This document shows positions 1-13,244 of a stretch of DNA of 64,000 nucleotides, in pieces; positions within the stretch are counted from its first letter, which is position 1; each line of letters begins with the position of its first letter. The stretch comes from Liolophura sinensis (taxonomy: Eukaryota; Mollusca; Polyplacophora; Chitonida; Chitonidae). The notes beneath the pieces are model-generated. The model saw only the letters and a program-made list of their open reading frames with translations. It did not search any database and was not told where the DNA came from. A program made the position numbers and the translations under genes. The stretch is from assembly GCF_032854445.1 (NCBI RefSeq), contig NC_088300.1, positions 7,380,001-7,444,000 of the forward strand. Reading direction: 5' to 3'.

Positions 1-3000
1 TCATACCTGTAAAAATAAGCTCTTGTATGCGCTGTAATTAGATAATAACAAGAACGAGCCTGTGGTGTAAAATGGTTAATGGGGCTTTTGAGAAGTGACA
101 TGCAAATTTACACAGCTCTAGTCGCGACCAACCCACAAGACGATAACAAACAGAACGAGTTATCATTGAGTCTATTAAGGAATCTATCAACACATTAGAG
201 AGGTGAGAGTTTTAAACAAAAGTGCGAAGGTGATAGAGCTCAGGTAAAAAAGAGAAAATGAAATGAAGGCGCTTGATTGATAATCCTGTATGACACGATA
301 TAGTGATCAGAACATTGATGTTTTAACACCTCCATTGCACTGCCCTATCGCCCAATCTCGCAGAAAAGAAACACCCCGCGGTCTAACTTATCCCAGAGGT
401 GGTATAATGTTTAGGGTAAATGGAAAGTAAAGAGAGGCCTTCTCACACCACAGTACGGGGAATGGAGGTTTGCACCCCGGGGCCATTGTTTGAAGGTTAC
501 GTGAACAATCTGTCAGCTCAACAATACTGTTTGTACCGGTTTTCTCGCTGTGAATAAGTATTTGTTTGTTTTTCTTAACGTCCACGCTAAACAGGTGGAG
601 GGGCCTGTTACACATAGACTGCTCCCTTTTCTTATTTGTGTGATTTCCTTTCTACAAGAAACATTGTGTTTTACCACCCTGGCAATTAAACAGGGGGTTA
701 AATCCCCTCCCCTCTCCCTGGTTCTGCTGCCCTCTCCACTTTCTCCTCAGAGCAATGGACCTTCCTTTACCACAGGGGATAACTCCTACCCAATTTGTCA
801 TTAGTACTGTATGTAACACTGGGCTCGAGGAAATAATCTCCAAGAAATCAGGAAGTTTGCAGGAAAATGAGCCGATGCTTGGGTTGATATTAAATTATCA
901 GATTTTCATTCGACTGGCCTAGTAACCTTATCAACATCTAGAACAGCAACATTTGCGCCCTGCAGCTCTTGGTCTTCACAGTCTGCAATAGGAGTTTATA
1001 TAGGTTATCATAACATGTGGATACGGTAAACTTCAGGAAAGTTTCAACACTGATGAAGTAACTGAATCAGCGCGTAATCAAATCTCATCGATTGTTATTG
1101 ATTAGTAATTCTTAATACCAACACTTGATCATTTACTTGATCATCTGGTTTGCCCTGTCTGCTAAAATGTTTTCTCTTTATGCGTTGATGTAAGAAAACT
1201 AGCTTTGAATGAGATGAAAGCAGCCGCCGAGCTGGTGTTTCATGAGCTCGCCTTTTTGCCCAGTGATTATCTGTTTTGTTATCCAAACAAGTTACGTGTG
1301 TATGTTTGTAGGTGATTACGGTTTGTTGAGTCCACATACACTCTGTTCCAAGTGGGCGGGGGAGGGCAAGGTTTGCATCTTCCGAGCCCAGACAGTATTA
1401 AACTTAACGTGTAGATGTGATGTTTCGGGGCCTATTCTTATCGTGCGGAACTGGTCAGTGACATAGTTGTGGTATATTTTGTTGACCCGAGTGATAGATC
1501 GTCCGTTTTAATCCGTCGGCGTTCCAATGGCTGTGCGCGATCACCTGGGTAACTCGGATTCTCTTCGTTGCAAACGGCTAAGCATACTGCCCAATTCTCC
1601 CCATACGTGGTCGCCATCATTTCTCAGTGGATATTTGTCCCCCAAATCGCCCAACATGTTTTGTGTAGCCGAAACTTCATCCTTCATTTAACTTTGAATA
1701 TAGAGATAAATATGTCAACAAAACGAGATCCCGCAAGAATCTGCGCGACTTAGCGGAGATTATAACATCGCCATTGCGCGTTGTCATGGAGGCGCGCGGT
1801 CAGAAACTGGCGGCCATATTGACAAATAGAGTTGTTTGAAGAGACAGCTTATAATGGCGAGGTTCGCCTTTGTTTAAGTCCTGCAATCTGTCAACAGACT
1901 TTAATCAAGAGCCTGTTGGACGGAGAGTCTTACATCGGACACCACCAGCAAAACACAATCGACTCATTAGACCTATCTGTCTTTTATAGACTTTTCCTAA
2001 CTCTGTCAATATATAGGTTTGTCAGAAGGGATTAGCATGGGCTCCCAGTTCGCTGTAAACCACTGAGTGTTGCCCGCAGCCATAGCTAATGGGTAAATGT
2101 ACGTGCGCTGTGGACATAATGTACAATGAGATAGTTTGCTATTAGTGTAATGTTCACAAGCAAACATTACGGTGTCGTTGCTTTATAGCTTACGCATTAA
2201 TGCTGATCAATTAGACTCCACCAGCGGAGAAACGGCACATTAATTTAACGCGTACCCTGAAGTAAAAGTCGTTCATTCAGTACTCTGAGGGCATCATGAT
2301 GACTCGATAGGAAGTGAAATAAAAATAAGTCGCTGGCCTATCCCACTCAAAGTGGATGCATTCTGTGGAAGAATGAAGTAGAGATCCTTCTAGTTACCAT
2401 GTATATTGGGATATGTGGACTTTGGTCATCGTTCCACGAGACCATTGTTAAAGCCTAAAGTTAGGTACTCTGAGGTAGATGTATGTAATTAAATACAGTT
2501 ATAATTGTGACATTTGTGTGGCGACAGCATTAGAATGCATGGTATTTGGTTTATACATGCATACAGAGTGCTACAGTGCCTGTCCATGTTACCCGAGGGG
2601 TTAAGAAGTGTTTAAGTGTTAGGGGTCACTCTTCCCAGAGAAGTACAAGCGGTTTGAAGGACATTCACACATGACTCTTCATTTCCAAAAATATCTCCGT
2701 AAAATCACCAAAACCATGTAAAGAATAACCTGAAGTATAAGATTTGCGCAGACAGAATAATTATCTACGAGTCATATGTATCATCCCCACTTAGTGACGA
2801 GCTAGACTGTGTTATACAGCAGGGGCATGCAAATATCAGGGGTGATCTAAGTCTTGTACACAGAAAAGTGAAAGTTGATACAGGAACGTGAGTTATTGTC
2901 CGCTCAGGTAGGAAAAAAAACGGGCTATAGTTTAGGAGCGCTTTTTAGTTTAGGAGTACTATCATCGATAAAACGACACAGGAGAGTAAGGGGTGCTTCC

Positions 3001-3318
3001 GGACAAGATTAGGAGAGGGCCATGAAGATACAAGAGCAAATACTGTTACTAACTCTACCACTATACCAAACTTGGATATGTTGGTTTCTCTCAATTCACC
3101 TCTCCGCTGCTGAAAGATATGCTGAATATCAGTGTTGATTACTCAGCCAGAATTGATTTGTTCTTGCATTTGATTGTCTTTGGTCTATATAATAAAGATT
3201 TAAGGAAATTTGTACTCTATGTTTTTGATACGTATTTTAACTGACTACAAATTGAGTCCAAGTCCAGCTCATGCTGGCTTCCTCTGCGACCGGTACGTGG
3301 GCGGCAACACATACAGCA
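1..3318. other. no gene or repeat recognised
   Basis: Short open frames (under 90 codons) occur on both strands with no splice-supported or motif-bearing candidate. A poorly conserved direct repeat of TAGTTTAGGAG occurs near 2930-2960. I see nothing else. Confidence 0.5.
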
Positions 3319-3419
3319 TTTATTTATTTATTTAATCATTTGATGGTTGTTTTACACTGTGCTCAAGAATATTTCACTTATTCGACGGCGGCCACAATAA
3401 TGCTGACCGCCGTCGTATC
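3319..3419 (-). mobile_element. SINE family A, 5'-truncated copy
   Basis: The T-rich TTTATTTATTTA block followed by diverged family-A body (GCTCAAGAATATTTCACTTA, then CGACGGCGGCC) marks the 3' end of a minus-strand SINE. The body is followed at once by an inverted piece of itself (AATGCTGACCGCCGTCGTAT), so the copy ends in a snap-back. The tRNA-like head is missing. Confidence 0.7.
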
Positions 3420-3898
3420 AACACATCAATTGTCTGAACTTCTATATATGACACAGAAATAAAGCAAATAAACAATAAAAATTGATTTCAGTCACAAACT
3501 AGATGCTGTAAGGCCTACGTGATATGCGGTTAGAAATTCAAAAATTTCCTCTTCAGACTTTGATTTACCTGTACATGAAGATGTCGGCATATCACTCCTG
3601 CGATGTGCCTGCCGATTTACACACTTCAGTCTATGTTTTCATATTTCATATTTTCCCCACCCCCACAAAATGTTTTTAGAGGCGTGGCTTACGTGCAGAA
3701 TTTCGTGAAAGACAAATAAGTTTGTAATATCATTTAGACTTCAACATGCAGTGCTACCTCGAGTAGTGCAATTTCAACGTTCAATCTCTTTTCAGAGTTA
3801 TGTGGGGTATTACGCACGGCTGCTTATTATTGCACATGGAAGAAAATAAGGGGTAGGTAGGGTATCACACGTGGGTTCGTAATGTTGTAAATTTGGGC

Positions 3899-4040
3899 CA
3901 GTATGCTGGTTTCCTCTTCGGTCGTACGTGGGAAGATTTGACAGAAAGCTGTGGATGGTCGTGGGCTTCCCCGGAGCTCTGAACGGTTTCTCGCCACCAT
4001 AATGCTGGCCGCCGTCGTATAAGTGATAATATTGCAAATG
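3899..4040 (+). mobile_element. SINE family A, partial copy
   Basis: This is the complementary orientation of the family. The sequence CACCATAATGCTGGCCGCCG and the preceding Pro/Arg-coding-like body (GGTCGTGGGCTTCCCCGG) match family A. The tRNA-like head and the AAATAAAT tail are absent. Confidence 0.7.
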
Positions 4041-4540
4041 AAAGAGATTAAAGGGAAAGGTCATTACTTCTTCCTTGGATGTCAAGGAACAAGTTCCTCG
4101 CGCGCCGATGTCCTTCGGAAATGACGATTGGCCAGTCACAAACGTGTCCGTGATCTGCCGGTGAGGCTTTCCGTGTCACGTGGGCTTGACAGGGCAGATA
4201 GGGAAGCTCAGCTAGATAAAACGAGTCCCTGAACGGGCATAAATTATTACAAAAACCCACGTGAAATCCGTGTCGTATTTCGGGAAGCTGAGAAAACAAT
4301 TAAGCTCGCTACTGTGGACTACAGAATGGTAGCTGTCTGACTGGTTATATCAGTGTTAGGGTCACATGGTTATCATAGACTGTAATTATTAAAGAATGTA
4401 AAGCGTGAGTAAGTGGTAACAGATATGCACGGATATGATCCACATATGTGGTATGTATTTATTGTAATGGCTATCAAATGGCATTTACCATTGTTGGTGC
4501 CGTAATGACATGAGATATATTTTAATCTATTTAGTAATTA

Positions 4541-4826
4541 ATCCCGATAGCACAGTTGGTAGAGCGCCCGATTCGGGAGCGGTAGATCCAGGGTCAATTC
4601 TGGGTCAAGTCACACCTAAGACTTTAAAAGAGGAAGTTGTAACATCCTCACTTGGCGTTCTGAAGGGGATAGTGCAAATACTGGTTCATCCGTATCCGTA
4701 TAATGGCTCGGGCAGGGCGCCTTACTTGCCTTCGGTAAGTCGTCTCAGTGAAGCAGCATTAGATGAAAGAGCAGTGGAAATCAGTCCTGCACCAAGGACT
4801 CGCTCACTCACTCACTCATTCTATTT
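4541..4826 (+). mobile_element. SINE family B, tRNA-derived, near full length
   Basis: The tRNA-like head (CCCGATAGCACAGTTGGTAG, with an A-box-like TAGCACAGTTGG and a B-box-like GGGTCAATTCTGG) is followed by the family body (AAAAGAGGAAGTTGTAAC, ATAATGGCTCGGGC, TTGCCTTCGGTAAGTCGTCT). The copy ends in a CTCACTCACTCACTC repeat tail. The usual GTCGTCATATGACTGAAAA segment before the tail is deleted. Confidence 0.8.
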
Positions 4827-7540
4827 AGTTGTTGTATGCTTTATGTAAGCCCAACTAACCCGGGTTCGCGGGAAGTCCATGGAAGACCAATGTACCTCGC
4901 AAAATAAAGTACTTTGAACCTAAGGACAACCCAACAAACAAACTCTTCAATCAATCGAGAGCGTCTTGGCGCTCTATGGGAGGTCTACTCTTGTATTCTG
5001 TTGTACTAATCTGCGATGTTATGAATGATGTCATTTTGTAATTTTAAATGTATACCTTTGGCTACGTTATCATTCTGTAGATAATACATTATTTAAGATA
5101 AAAATAAATTACCTATGTTAAAATCGAACAGAAAAAGCAGTGGTATATATTACGTCATTGGATGTATCCACTACACGTAATGCACGTCTCACACTAAGAG
5201 ATCAAGGTACAGCATACTATTCATTGGCGTGTAGAACACACAAACTGCATAGTAGAGAAACTCATGAATAGAAAACAAGACTGATATTTGTCATCATATG
5301 ATCATCACTTGATCCTCCAGAGAGTTTCCTGAGAATGATTAACCTAAGATCCTGAATTTACAGTGTTTTAACTCGTGAATAGGTGCGTTTAGCACCTGGA
5401 TAAGAAACCATCCTTTCAGTTTTAAGGTGTACACGGTTATCATCAAATTTCAAATAAAAGAAATCAGTTTTGGAGTAATTCTGCGTGTACGTAGTAGTAT
5501 GAAGAAAGTGGTGTAGTGCTGGTGTTTGAAGTGTCTACAAGTGCCGTTTTTCAGTGATGTAGGGGGCGTGGGAACACCGCATTCCTATCTGACTGAGAAG
5601 AATGGGCTTCTTTCTTGGGCATGTCAAACTGGCCGTGTTGCAATAAGGCAACTGGGCGGGTCTGTAACTCGGCTAATCACAGGTACACCTTTTTTGTACC
5701 TTGTAAAAACTTAATTTAAAAAAATCCTCCCAGAAAAGCTCGGGTCAAAGGGACGATAACAAGCGGTGATCTAACGCTTAGTGGGACACCTGCATTTACA
5801 ATCACCCAGTCAACCGGAACCTAAGCATGAGGTCAAGGGGCAAGTGGTACCGATAGGGCCTGGGCTGGGCAGTGAGAAGAGGGTTGAGAGGGTGGCCAGG
5901 ATCCAAAGCGGGGGTGGGAAGGAGGCAGTGTTGGCTCAGATAAGAACCAGGATAAGGAACTAAATTATTATCTCTTGTTTCTTATCTCTTTGGATTTGTA
6001 TTTTCAGCTTATTTATTTTCTGTTGTTATTTATTATCTGCGCAATATGAAACAATCAATTAAATAACTGTGGATGTTGAGATACATGTGTTAATGTGTAT
6101 AAAAAAGAATGTATTCTGAAAATACATTCGCTTTATACGGTCTAGGGCTGTCTAATGTTAGCAAACAGAGCGAAATAAACTCGTTTCCTTCAACAAAACA
6201 GTGCAACTGAGCCTGATATAGCTACTCGAACTGTAAAATAAAACAATGGCTGAGTTCATCTGTACTCAGATACTTTGAAATGAATGTTACTTTTCAGTAC
6301 TAACTGAACAGATGCTTCGGGAAAATGTGGTTAGTTTTCGTATTAATGCTTAAATCTTGGAATACATGTACTTCAGTTTGGCTAAGCAGTGACAGGTGTA
6401 TTTTTACATATGTCAAATGCGTAATCAGTTTGCTGAGCACGTGTTCAGCATGTATTCAAATGTGTCGGCAAAGTCAACGAAATTGTGTCTCCTTATACAA
6501 ATAAATTTATCTGTAAATATTGACGGTTTTGTTGAGTGGCCCACATGCCATTGTGTTTTGTTGGCTGTTTCCAACTTAGTTCTAAACTATCGAATTCACT
6601 ATGTTGTAATTAAAATACTTAGTCCGCTTCCCACCGGAAGTCGATTGACAGAATAGTAAAAATGAACACCTTCTTGGCTAGAAAGCGGAACACTGACTTT
6701 CCCAATCACTCATTAATATGCAGAAGGACTCTGAACTCTACCGGATCCAGCCGTTTTAAATCAAATTAAGCCAAATTGTTTGCCGTACTGAGTGAAGAGC
6801 TGCTTCCTTACTGTATTGTTATGAGCTCGTTGTAAAGCAACCTGGTTCTGACGAGACACCAGGTTGTGGCGCAACTGGATGTCCATTTCCAGCACAGACT
6901 CAGGTCATTTCCGGTAGAGTTCTCGCCACGTCTCGTAATCCCCATGGGATTGTTCGAGAACAAGGGCTTTACACCTGCGACCTCTCCAAGCCTTGCTACA
7001 AGAAGACATTGAAATGAACCTTTAGCCCTCGTCATCTACATAACCCATAGCTTTGAGGGCGGTCACAAAAGATGTCTTTACAGAAGTGAAAGTGGAGACG
7101 ACAGACTAAAGCCTCGCCCCATATCGTGACGTAGGGCAGAAAAAAGGCAGAAAAGACGGTTTTATTTTCTTAATGAATCGGGACTTTTGAGCGCACGTGG
7201 TTTGGAGTTGTGGACAATGGAGACCATTAAGTAAGCCCTCAGGCGGAATCCGCTGTTCCTTTTCGTGAACACCCTCGCCTTTTGTCAGCAAATCAGTGAG
7301 CAGTTCAAACTAACATAAACATCTAATTTAGGCGATACATACTTCACTGTCCATTCCCGGGAGGTTACGTGAGCTCCTTCTCTACCAACAACCAGGGTTC
7401 CATCCATGGTTGTAGAAGGGCCGGCTGGTTCTGCTTATTAATTTATTTACAGACTGATTAAAAAAACCGTCCCTTGAAGTTTTATCTCTTTACCACACTT
7501 TCGGATTTACGCATTAATTTTTACCACAGGTATAATTAAA
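4827..7540. other. no gene recognised
   Basis: Only scattered open frames below 90 codons are present. No interspersed repeat or tandem array was recognised. Confidence 0.45.
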
Positions 7541-7800
7541 CCCCCATAATAGATAATGCCATTGCCAAACTGCCTCAAAGTCGGGAGACTCGGCTTTGAC
7601 CCGAAGACTTTAAAAGTGGTACTTGTTGCTGTCTCGCCTGGCGCTCAGCGCTGAAAGGTTAAAGCAAGGAAACATAACTAGTTGACTCGGTGTCAGTATA
7701 ATGTGATTGAGTGAGGTGTCATGTCTGGTGTCTTCAACATGATACTTCAGTGACGGCAGCACATTGGCGCCATGTACTCGCCCTGACATAAGGGAAATGA
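7541..7800 (+). mobile_element. SINE family C, decayed copy
   Basis: The tRNA-like remnant (GGGAGACTCGGCTTTGACCC) and the body (GGTGTCAGTATAATGTGA, GGTGTCATGTCTGGTGTCTT) match the copy at 15467. The 3' end is lost or too diverged to see. Confidence 0.55.
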
Positions 7801-8065
7801 TTTTAAATACCTTGTCTATCAAAAATGATAATTTTTTTTTACTAAGCCTGAAGGAGCCTAAAATACCCGGAGTAAACCACTGGCGTTAACTAACAAGATT
7901 GCCCACGTGTCACGCAGACATTATCATCGGGAGAACAGGCTCAGTGTGTATGTCAATTTTACTGAAAGTGTGTATGTCTTTTTACTGAAAGCATGAACCT
8001 CATGCACAGTCACCTAAAGTCACAGCACGAGTGCTGTCAGTTGCCGATTGTCATGAAGATAACGA

Positions 8066-8323
8066 TTTATTTACTTATTTATTTGATTGGTGTTTTACGC
8101 CGTACTCAAGAATATTTCACTTATACGACGGCGGCCAGCATTATGGTGGGTGGAAACCGGGCAGATCCCGGGGGAAATCCAAGACCATCCGCAGGTTGCT
8201 GACAGACCTTCCCACTTACGCCAGAGAGGAAGTGGACTTGAACTCACAGCGACCGCATTGGTGAGAGACCCCTGTGTCATTACGCTGCGCTAGCGCGCTA
8301 ACCAACTCAGCCACAGAGGCCCC
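8066..8323 (-). mobile_element. SINE family A, full-length tRNA-derived copy
   Basis: Read on the minus strand, this copy begins GGGGCCTCTGTGGCTGAGTT. It carries an A-box-like TGGCTGAGTTGG and a B-box-like GTTCAAGTCC, followed by the conserved body and an AAATAAATAAGTAAATAA tail. This is the head-to-tail layout of a SINE transcribed by RNA polymerase III. Flanks share GATAAC(G/A)A at 8058-8065 and 8328-8335, a likely target-site duplication. It defines the orientation used for all family-A copies here. Confidence 0.85.
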
Positions 8324-8488
8324 TAGAGATAACAAGAATAACAAGATACACGGGAATCTCGATGATCCTCTACGAGGCTAGGACTGGACCAACACCGATC
8401 GTATGTGATAGACAAATAAATCAATTAAACCTGCATTTGGAATGGAATTACAGGTCTGCGTTTCGCATTAATTTGTAGTACGTTATAT

Positions 8489-8762
8489 GATTTATTTATA
8501 TTTATGTGTTTGGTTGATATTTTAAACCCTGCTCAAGAGTATTTCACTTATGCGACGGCGGTCAACATTATGGTAGGAGGAAACCGGACATGGCCTGGGG
8601 GGAAACCCACAACCATCCGCAGGTTGCTGCCAGACCTTCCCACATATGGCCGGAAAGAACGCCAGCATGACCTGGACTTAAACTCACAGCTATCGCATTG
8701 GTGAGAGGCTCCTGGGTCATTGCATCGCCTTGGCATGCTAACCACCTCGGCCATGGAGGCTC
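8489..8762 (-). mobile_element. SINE family A, near full-length copy
   Basis: This copy is diverged but spans the tail (TTTATATTTATGTG), body (CAAGAGTATTTCACTTATGC) and tRNA-like head, ending CTCGGCCATGGAGGCTCC on the plus strand. A second scrap of the body (ATGGTGGAAGGAAACCGGGC) follows at about 8766-8805, from a partial copy or a rearrangement. Confidence 0.8.
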
Positions 8763-9250
8763 CGTTATGGTGGAAGGAAACCGGGCAAAACCTGAGGAAA
8801 TACACTAGGCTGATATTATTTGAAGTATCTCATCGGTGTTAGTTGCAATAGCCAGTAATGGCACTACAGGCTCGAAGGCAGAGTCAGAACACCTGTCATA
8901 TATTCCGGTTTCAGTTATACCGGAAGCAAAAGAACAGCCAGAATATCGTGTATGAGGCTAAAATTACATTCAGAACTCAGCGAATTTAGTTCATATATAT
9001 ACAAAACCAAACATATCTCAAACAAGCTTTTATTGCCACTGTTTATATAATCACCATTTAGATCAGATAAAGTTGTATATATTGTTCCTAGTTCCTTGTT
9101 ATGTGGAACTGATTTCGGGTTGAGAATTAGGCCGGGTTTATTGGAATATCGTTTTCAGGTCTAAATCTTAATATTATGGAAAGTCTGTCTTTTTTTGTAT
9201 GTGTGACATTTTTTATGCAGATGGCATCCTCAGGAGCACATTTCTGCCTG

Positions 9251-9491
9251 GACAACCAAGGGGATTTCCCTTCCCATATAATACTAGCATTTGTGGTTGG
9301 ACAACCCTGGTGATTTCCCTTCCCATATAATACTAGCATTTGTGATTGGACAACCATGGTGATTTCCCTTCCCATATAATACTAGCATTTGTGGATGGAC
9401 AACCAAGGTGATTTCCCTTCCCATATAATACTAGCATTTGTGGTTGGACAACCAAGGTGATTTCCCTTCCCATATAATACTAGCATTTGTG
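9251..9491. repeat. 49 bp minisatellite, about 4.9 copies
   Basis: The unit starts GACAACCAAGGTGATTTCCC and continues TTCCCATATAATACTAGCAT. Copies start at 9251, 9300, 9349, 9398 and 9447 and differ at only a few bases, so the array is young or homogenised. Each copy holds a GG(G/T)GATTTCCC block. The first copy has the exact NF-kB-type consensus GGGGATTTCCC. Confidence 0.95.
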
Positions 9492-9633
9492 TAAAGCGCT
9501 GACTGGTGTTCACGGTATTATGTAGGCTACATGGGAGTACTTCGCATACAGTTAAGACAAGCCAAAAGAAGGAAATCTTTGAGCAAACAGACAGGGGTAG
9601 TTAGTTGGAAGCCATAAAAGAACAAATCAAGAG

Positions 9634-10548
9634 ACGTGTTCAAATTCATCTTACTCTAAAAGTCTGACAAGTCAGGCAACGTGTTTAAAGGGCCCTTTAT
9701 GGTAAGGCGGGCAATCGGCCCCAGCTCAAGAAATTGTGCACCTCAAGACGCTGTGAGTGACAGCTGCTGACACGTTAACCATATAACTTTGTTTGGTGAT
9801 TTGACCAAGTTTTATACTTCTCACTTGGAAATTTACGGAACTGTGCTGGGATTTTGAAATTTGAACCTTCTTTCTTTCCTCTCTGGGGCCAATTCTCTGA
9901 TTTACCGTAGCGGGTCCTTTATCTCCCACTAGTTCACATTCATCTTTCGCTAAAAACTTGAAAAGTCCATATTCATCCCCTCTAAGCGCCTCATTTGTCA
10001 GATGACTTGTTCAAATTCGTCTCCCGCCGACGTGCCGAGAAATCATGTGATGTGTTCAAATTTATATCCCTCTAAACGCCTGACGTGATGTGACGTGATC
10101 AGCTTTATCTCTCGCTTAACGTCTGAGAAGTCAGGTAACGTGTTCAAATTTATCTTTCAGTGAACGTCTGACAAATAAGGTAAATTGTTTAAATTCATCT
10201 CCCGCTGAACGCCTGACAATTCAGGTAACACGTTCAAATTCATCTCCCGCTGAGCGCCCGACAAATCAGGTAAAATGTTTAAAAATCAGATGGCATGTTC
10301 AAATTCAGCTCTGGCTAAGCCTATGACAAATCAAGTGACATGTTCAAATTTGTCTCTCGCTGTACGCCTGACAATTCAGGTAACACGTTCAAATTCATCT
10401 CCCGCTGAGCGCCCGACAAATCAGGTAACATGTTTAAATTCACCCCCGCGCTATACGCCTGACAAATCAGATGACATGTTCAAATTTTTCTCCTGCTAAA
10501 CGCCTGACAAAACAGGTGGCATGTTCAATTTCAGCTTTGGCTGTAAGA
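9634..10548. repeat. degenerate 45 bp minisatellite with internal dyad
   Basis: About a dozen diverged units lie between 9950 and 10548, with one outlying copy at 9634-9690. The consensus reads roughly CGCCTGACAAATCAGGTAAC, then ATGTTCAAATTCATCTCCCG. The start of each unit carries a short inverted repeat, CCTGA-N4-TCAGG. The array gives a 74-codon open frame that needs no coding explanation. Confidence 0.85.
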
Positions 10549-10880
10549 TGTCTTCTACCAGCTCTTAGACATGATAATGAATGGTGATGTGAAAACCTGT
10601 GAAGGACATATATTCACCTTCGATGACTTTAAATGAAACTATATATCCGCTTCAGATGATACATACCTGGACTTGTACACCACAACGGTTTCTTGTCACG
10701 CCGACTTTATGACAAGAAGGGTTTTCAGTTTTTACATTATAAACTATCCTTACGTGGATATAGTAATACACCGAAGGGTTCAGCATATGGCGTGAACATA
10801 GCCAAGTTTCTTAAATTTTACGATGAGTATAGTTGTGTTGTAAGTAAATATGGACGGAGTATCCAGGGTCTCTGACACTC

Positions 10881-10950
10881 TGCTTCATGAATGTGCTTAC
10901 TTTATAACTATGCCTGCTTCATAATTGTGCCTGCTTCATAATTGTGTCTG
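10881..10950. repeat. 17 bp tandem repeat, 2-3 copies
   Basis: Two exact copies of CCTGCTTCATAATTGTG (from 10913) are preceded by two diverged ones. Confidence 0.7.
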
Positions 10951-11072
10951 ATTCCGCTTGCCCGTTATGGATTGTATATATTCACAGCATTTTTTTCGCG
11001 ACTTTTTTTCCGGTTTCTCCGATCTCGAAAGAGTTCCGTATTAAGAGTTGATTTATAGAACTCTAGTTTTAG

Positions 11073-11211
11073 GTAGGAAAGTCTGACAGTAACCTGCGGA
11101 TGGTTTTGGGTTTCCCTCGGGCTCTGCTCGGTTTCCTCCCACCATAAAGCTGGCCACAGTCATATAAGTGAGAGTACGTTGTAAAACACCAATCAAATAA
11201 ATAGATAAATA
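11073..11211 (+). mobile_element. SINE family A, 5'-truncated copy
   Basis: Body sequence (GGTTTCCTCCCACCATAAAG) runs into ACACCAATCAAATAAATAGA and an A/T-rich tail on the plus strand. The tRNA-like head is missing. Confidence 0.8.
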
Positions 11212-13244
11212 ATTTGTGGCTGTTTATGTATGTTTCCGCTACTTGGTCAGATAAATAAGGATTTATTGTGTGTTGTCTATTCTTTGAAGCCAAGATCTGA
11301 ATGGTCAAAGGATAATGTCGTGTAGTCTTTTCACCAGGAAACAGTATGAAATTCAGTGTGACACTCCAGGGGCATGGATAAGCGATACAGCTGGAGTGTA
11401 TTGTGAGTGTGCGTGGCAAACATATTTAGATGTATCCCTATTATCACTGTCTGACTGTTTAATCGTCTGTTCACGGTTGTGGTTTGCTGATAACTACACA
11501 TTTCTACATCAGTCATACGACATACATTACTGCTTAAAACATATTAACTCAACTTTGCTTTTCCGTTGGCGATTTGACTCGCCAGTTAGCTCGTGTACTC
11601 TACTACTCTGAGCAATTGTCTATAATCTCAAATCCTCAGCTCAGGCACGTTTTTAAATGACGTGTCTGTTTAAAGGTTCACCGTTCTTTATGAGGTAACA
11701 GGCGAAATGTTACCAGGAATAAAGGATGCTTATCATGTCATCCGAAGTGAACCGTGTTTTAATGTTGTACTTTCGACTTGAGGTCGGACGAGTGTGTATT
11801 ATAAGTTAGATATGTTTCTTATCAAATTACATTGATAGAAGGTGTAGCGCTGATTGTCTATGTGGCAAATGGCCTCACCACAGAAATTCCACAAAGAGCG
11901 CTTCTAACAGGGCTGCATCCAATGCCGGTGTCGGTCTTGTTGAAGCACTGTTGATAAAGGCATTATTAAGTTTAAAACATAAAAATTATTTGGTACTCTT
12001 AAGAAATTGACCAAACTCACTTCTTATTCCTCGTCATTCGTCTGATACCACACGTAAACGAAGATGTCGCATTTTAACTCAATAACATGCGGCCACGCAC
12101 TTGTGCACTATTTCAGGTTACCCAGTCTAAGGGACACTACTCCAGTGGCCCAACTTTTGCACACTGTATCTTCTAACTAAAGGCTGTCCAACGCATCACA
12201 GGGAAGGACATGGTATAACTTGTAAAGAGTGGCGTAGTCCAAATAAATTGCCAGGAATTACAACACCTATCAGACATTTTTGTCTTCCAGTTAAATCTTC
12301 ACAATTTTCATCAAATGCCCTTTAACGAAAATCGTCATGCAAATAACGTTCATTTCCGGACTGGACATTTATTTTAGCAAGTTCCTTGAATCTCAAAAAT
12401 ATATGGAAAGGGTTTCATTAAGGAAATTAAATGTTTTCTACCAAAGTGCACTAGTAAAGCAAGCTGTTTGCCTTTTATTCCCATTCCCGTGATATCTTAA
12501 AATGTAAGATGGCATAAATTTATTCCTGATGTAAATAAATCATTTCCGATATCATCAATTCACTTACTGACGTGTTAATATGTTTTTAAGATATCATGAA
12601 GTACTTTGTAGATACCCAAAAAGAAAGTGTTGAAGATATCAAGAACAGAATTAAAATATTACTAATACTGTATGTTTTTGATATCTTCAAATTATTTCCA
12701 GATTTCAGGAATTCATTTCATCATATCACAATTTCAATTCATGGCATCACGAATTTATTTTAGGATTTCATTAAATACAGTTGACGGGAGAACACAGATG
12801 TCCTATTATTCCTAGTAAAAAGCATTGCTGGGTACGTGGTTCAACTGTATGTTATTTTCATACCTTATAAGTTGTTTGGCAACATGGCAAGAACAGTTTT
12901 GAGGTATAAGAAAAAAAAAATTGGGAAATACAGAAAAATCTAGAAAAGTTGACCCTCAAGTCTGGAAGCATAAAGATTATCGTGAAAGGTCGCAGGAACT
13001 TATTATTACGTTTCATGGACATGCGCATTTCCTCCATTACACCAGGACGACTGAAATGGCGGCAAACACGAGTTCCCTCTGTGTCAGATTAAATAAATCT
13101 AGGATCTAGTAAATCCAATTCAGGACATCATTAGTTCATTTTATGGTGTCATTAATTGAAATAAAGATATCTTAAATTATTTTAGCATATCAAAAAATGG
13201 GGATTATAAAGTAAACCGGCTTGCCATACAATAACCTACAATGT
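11212..13244. other. no gene; degenerate GATATCA-rich sequence in part
   Basis: From about 12485 to 12780, and again from 13105 to 13195, the motif (G)ATATCA/T with following AATTCATTT recurs at loose spacing. This suggests a decayed short tandem repeat that has been interrupted. No coding candidate was found. Confidence 0.35.

Noticed and set aside
8066-8323. Functional tRNA gene in the SINE head
   Set aside because: A and B boxes are present, but the acceptor stem does not close and the sequence runs straight into the SINE body.
9251-10548. CRISPR-like arrays
   Set aside because: Units repeat as a whole with no unique spacers, and the context is an animal genome.
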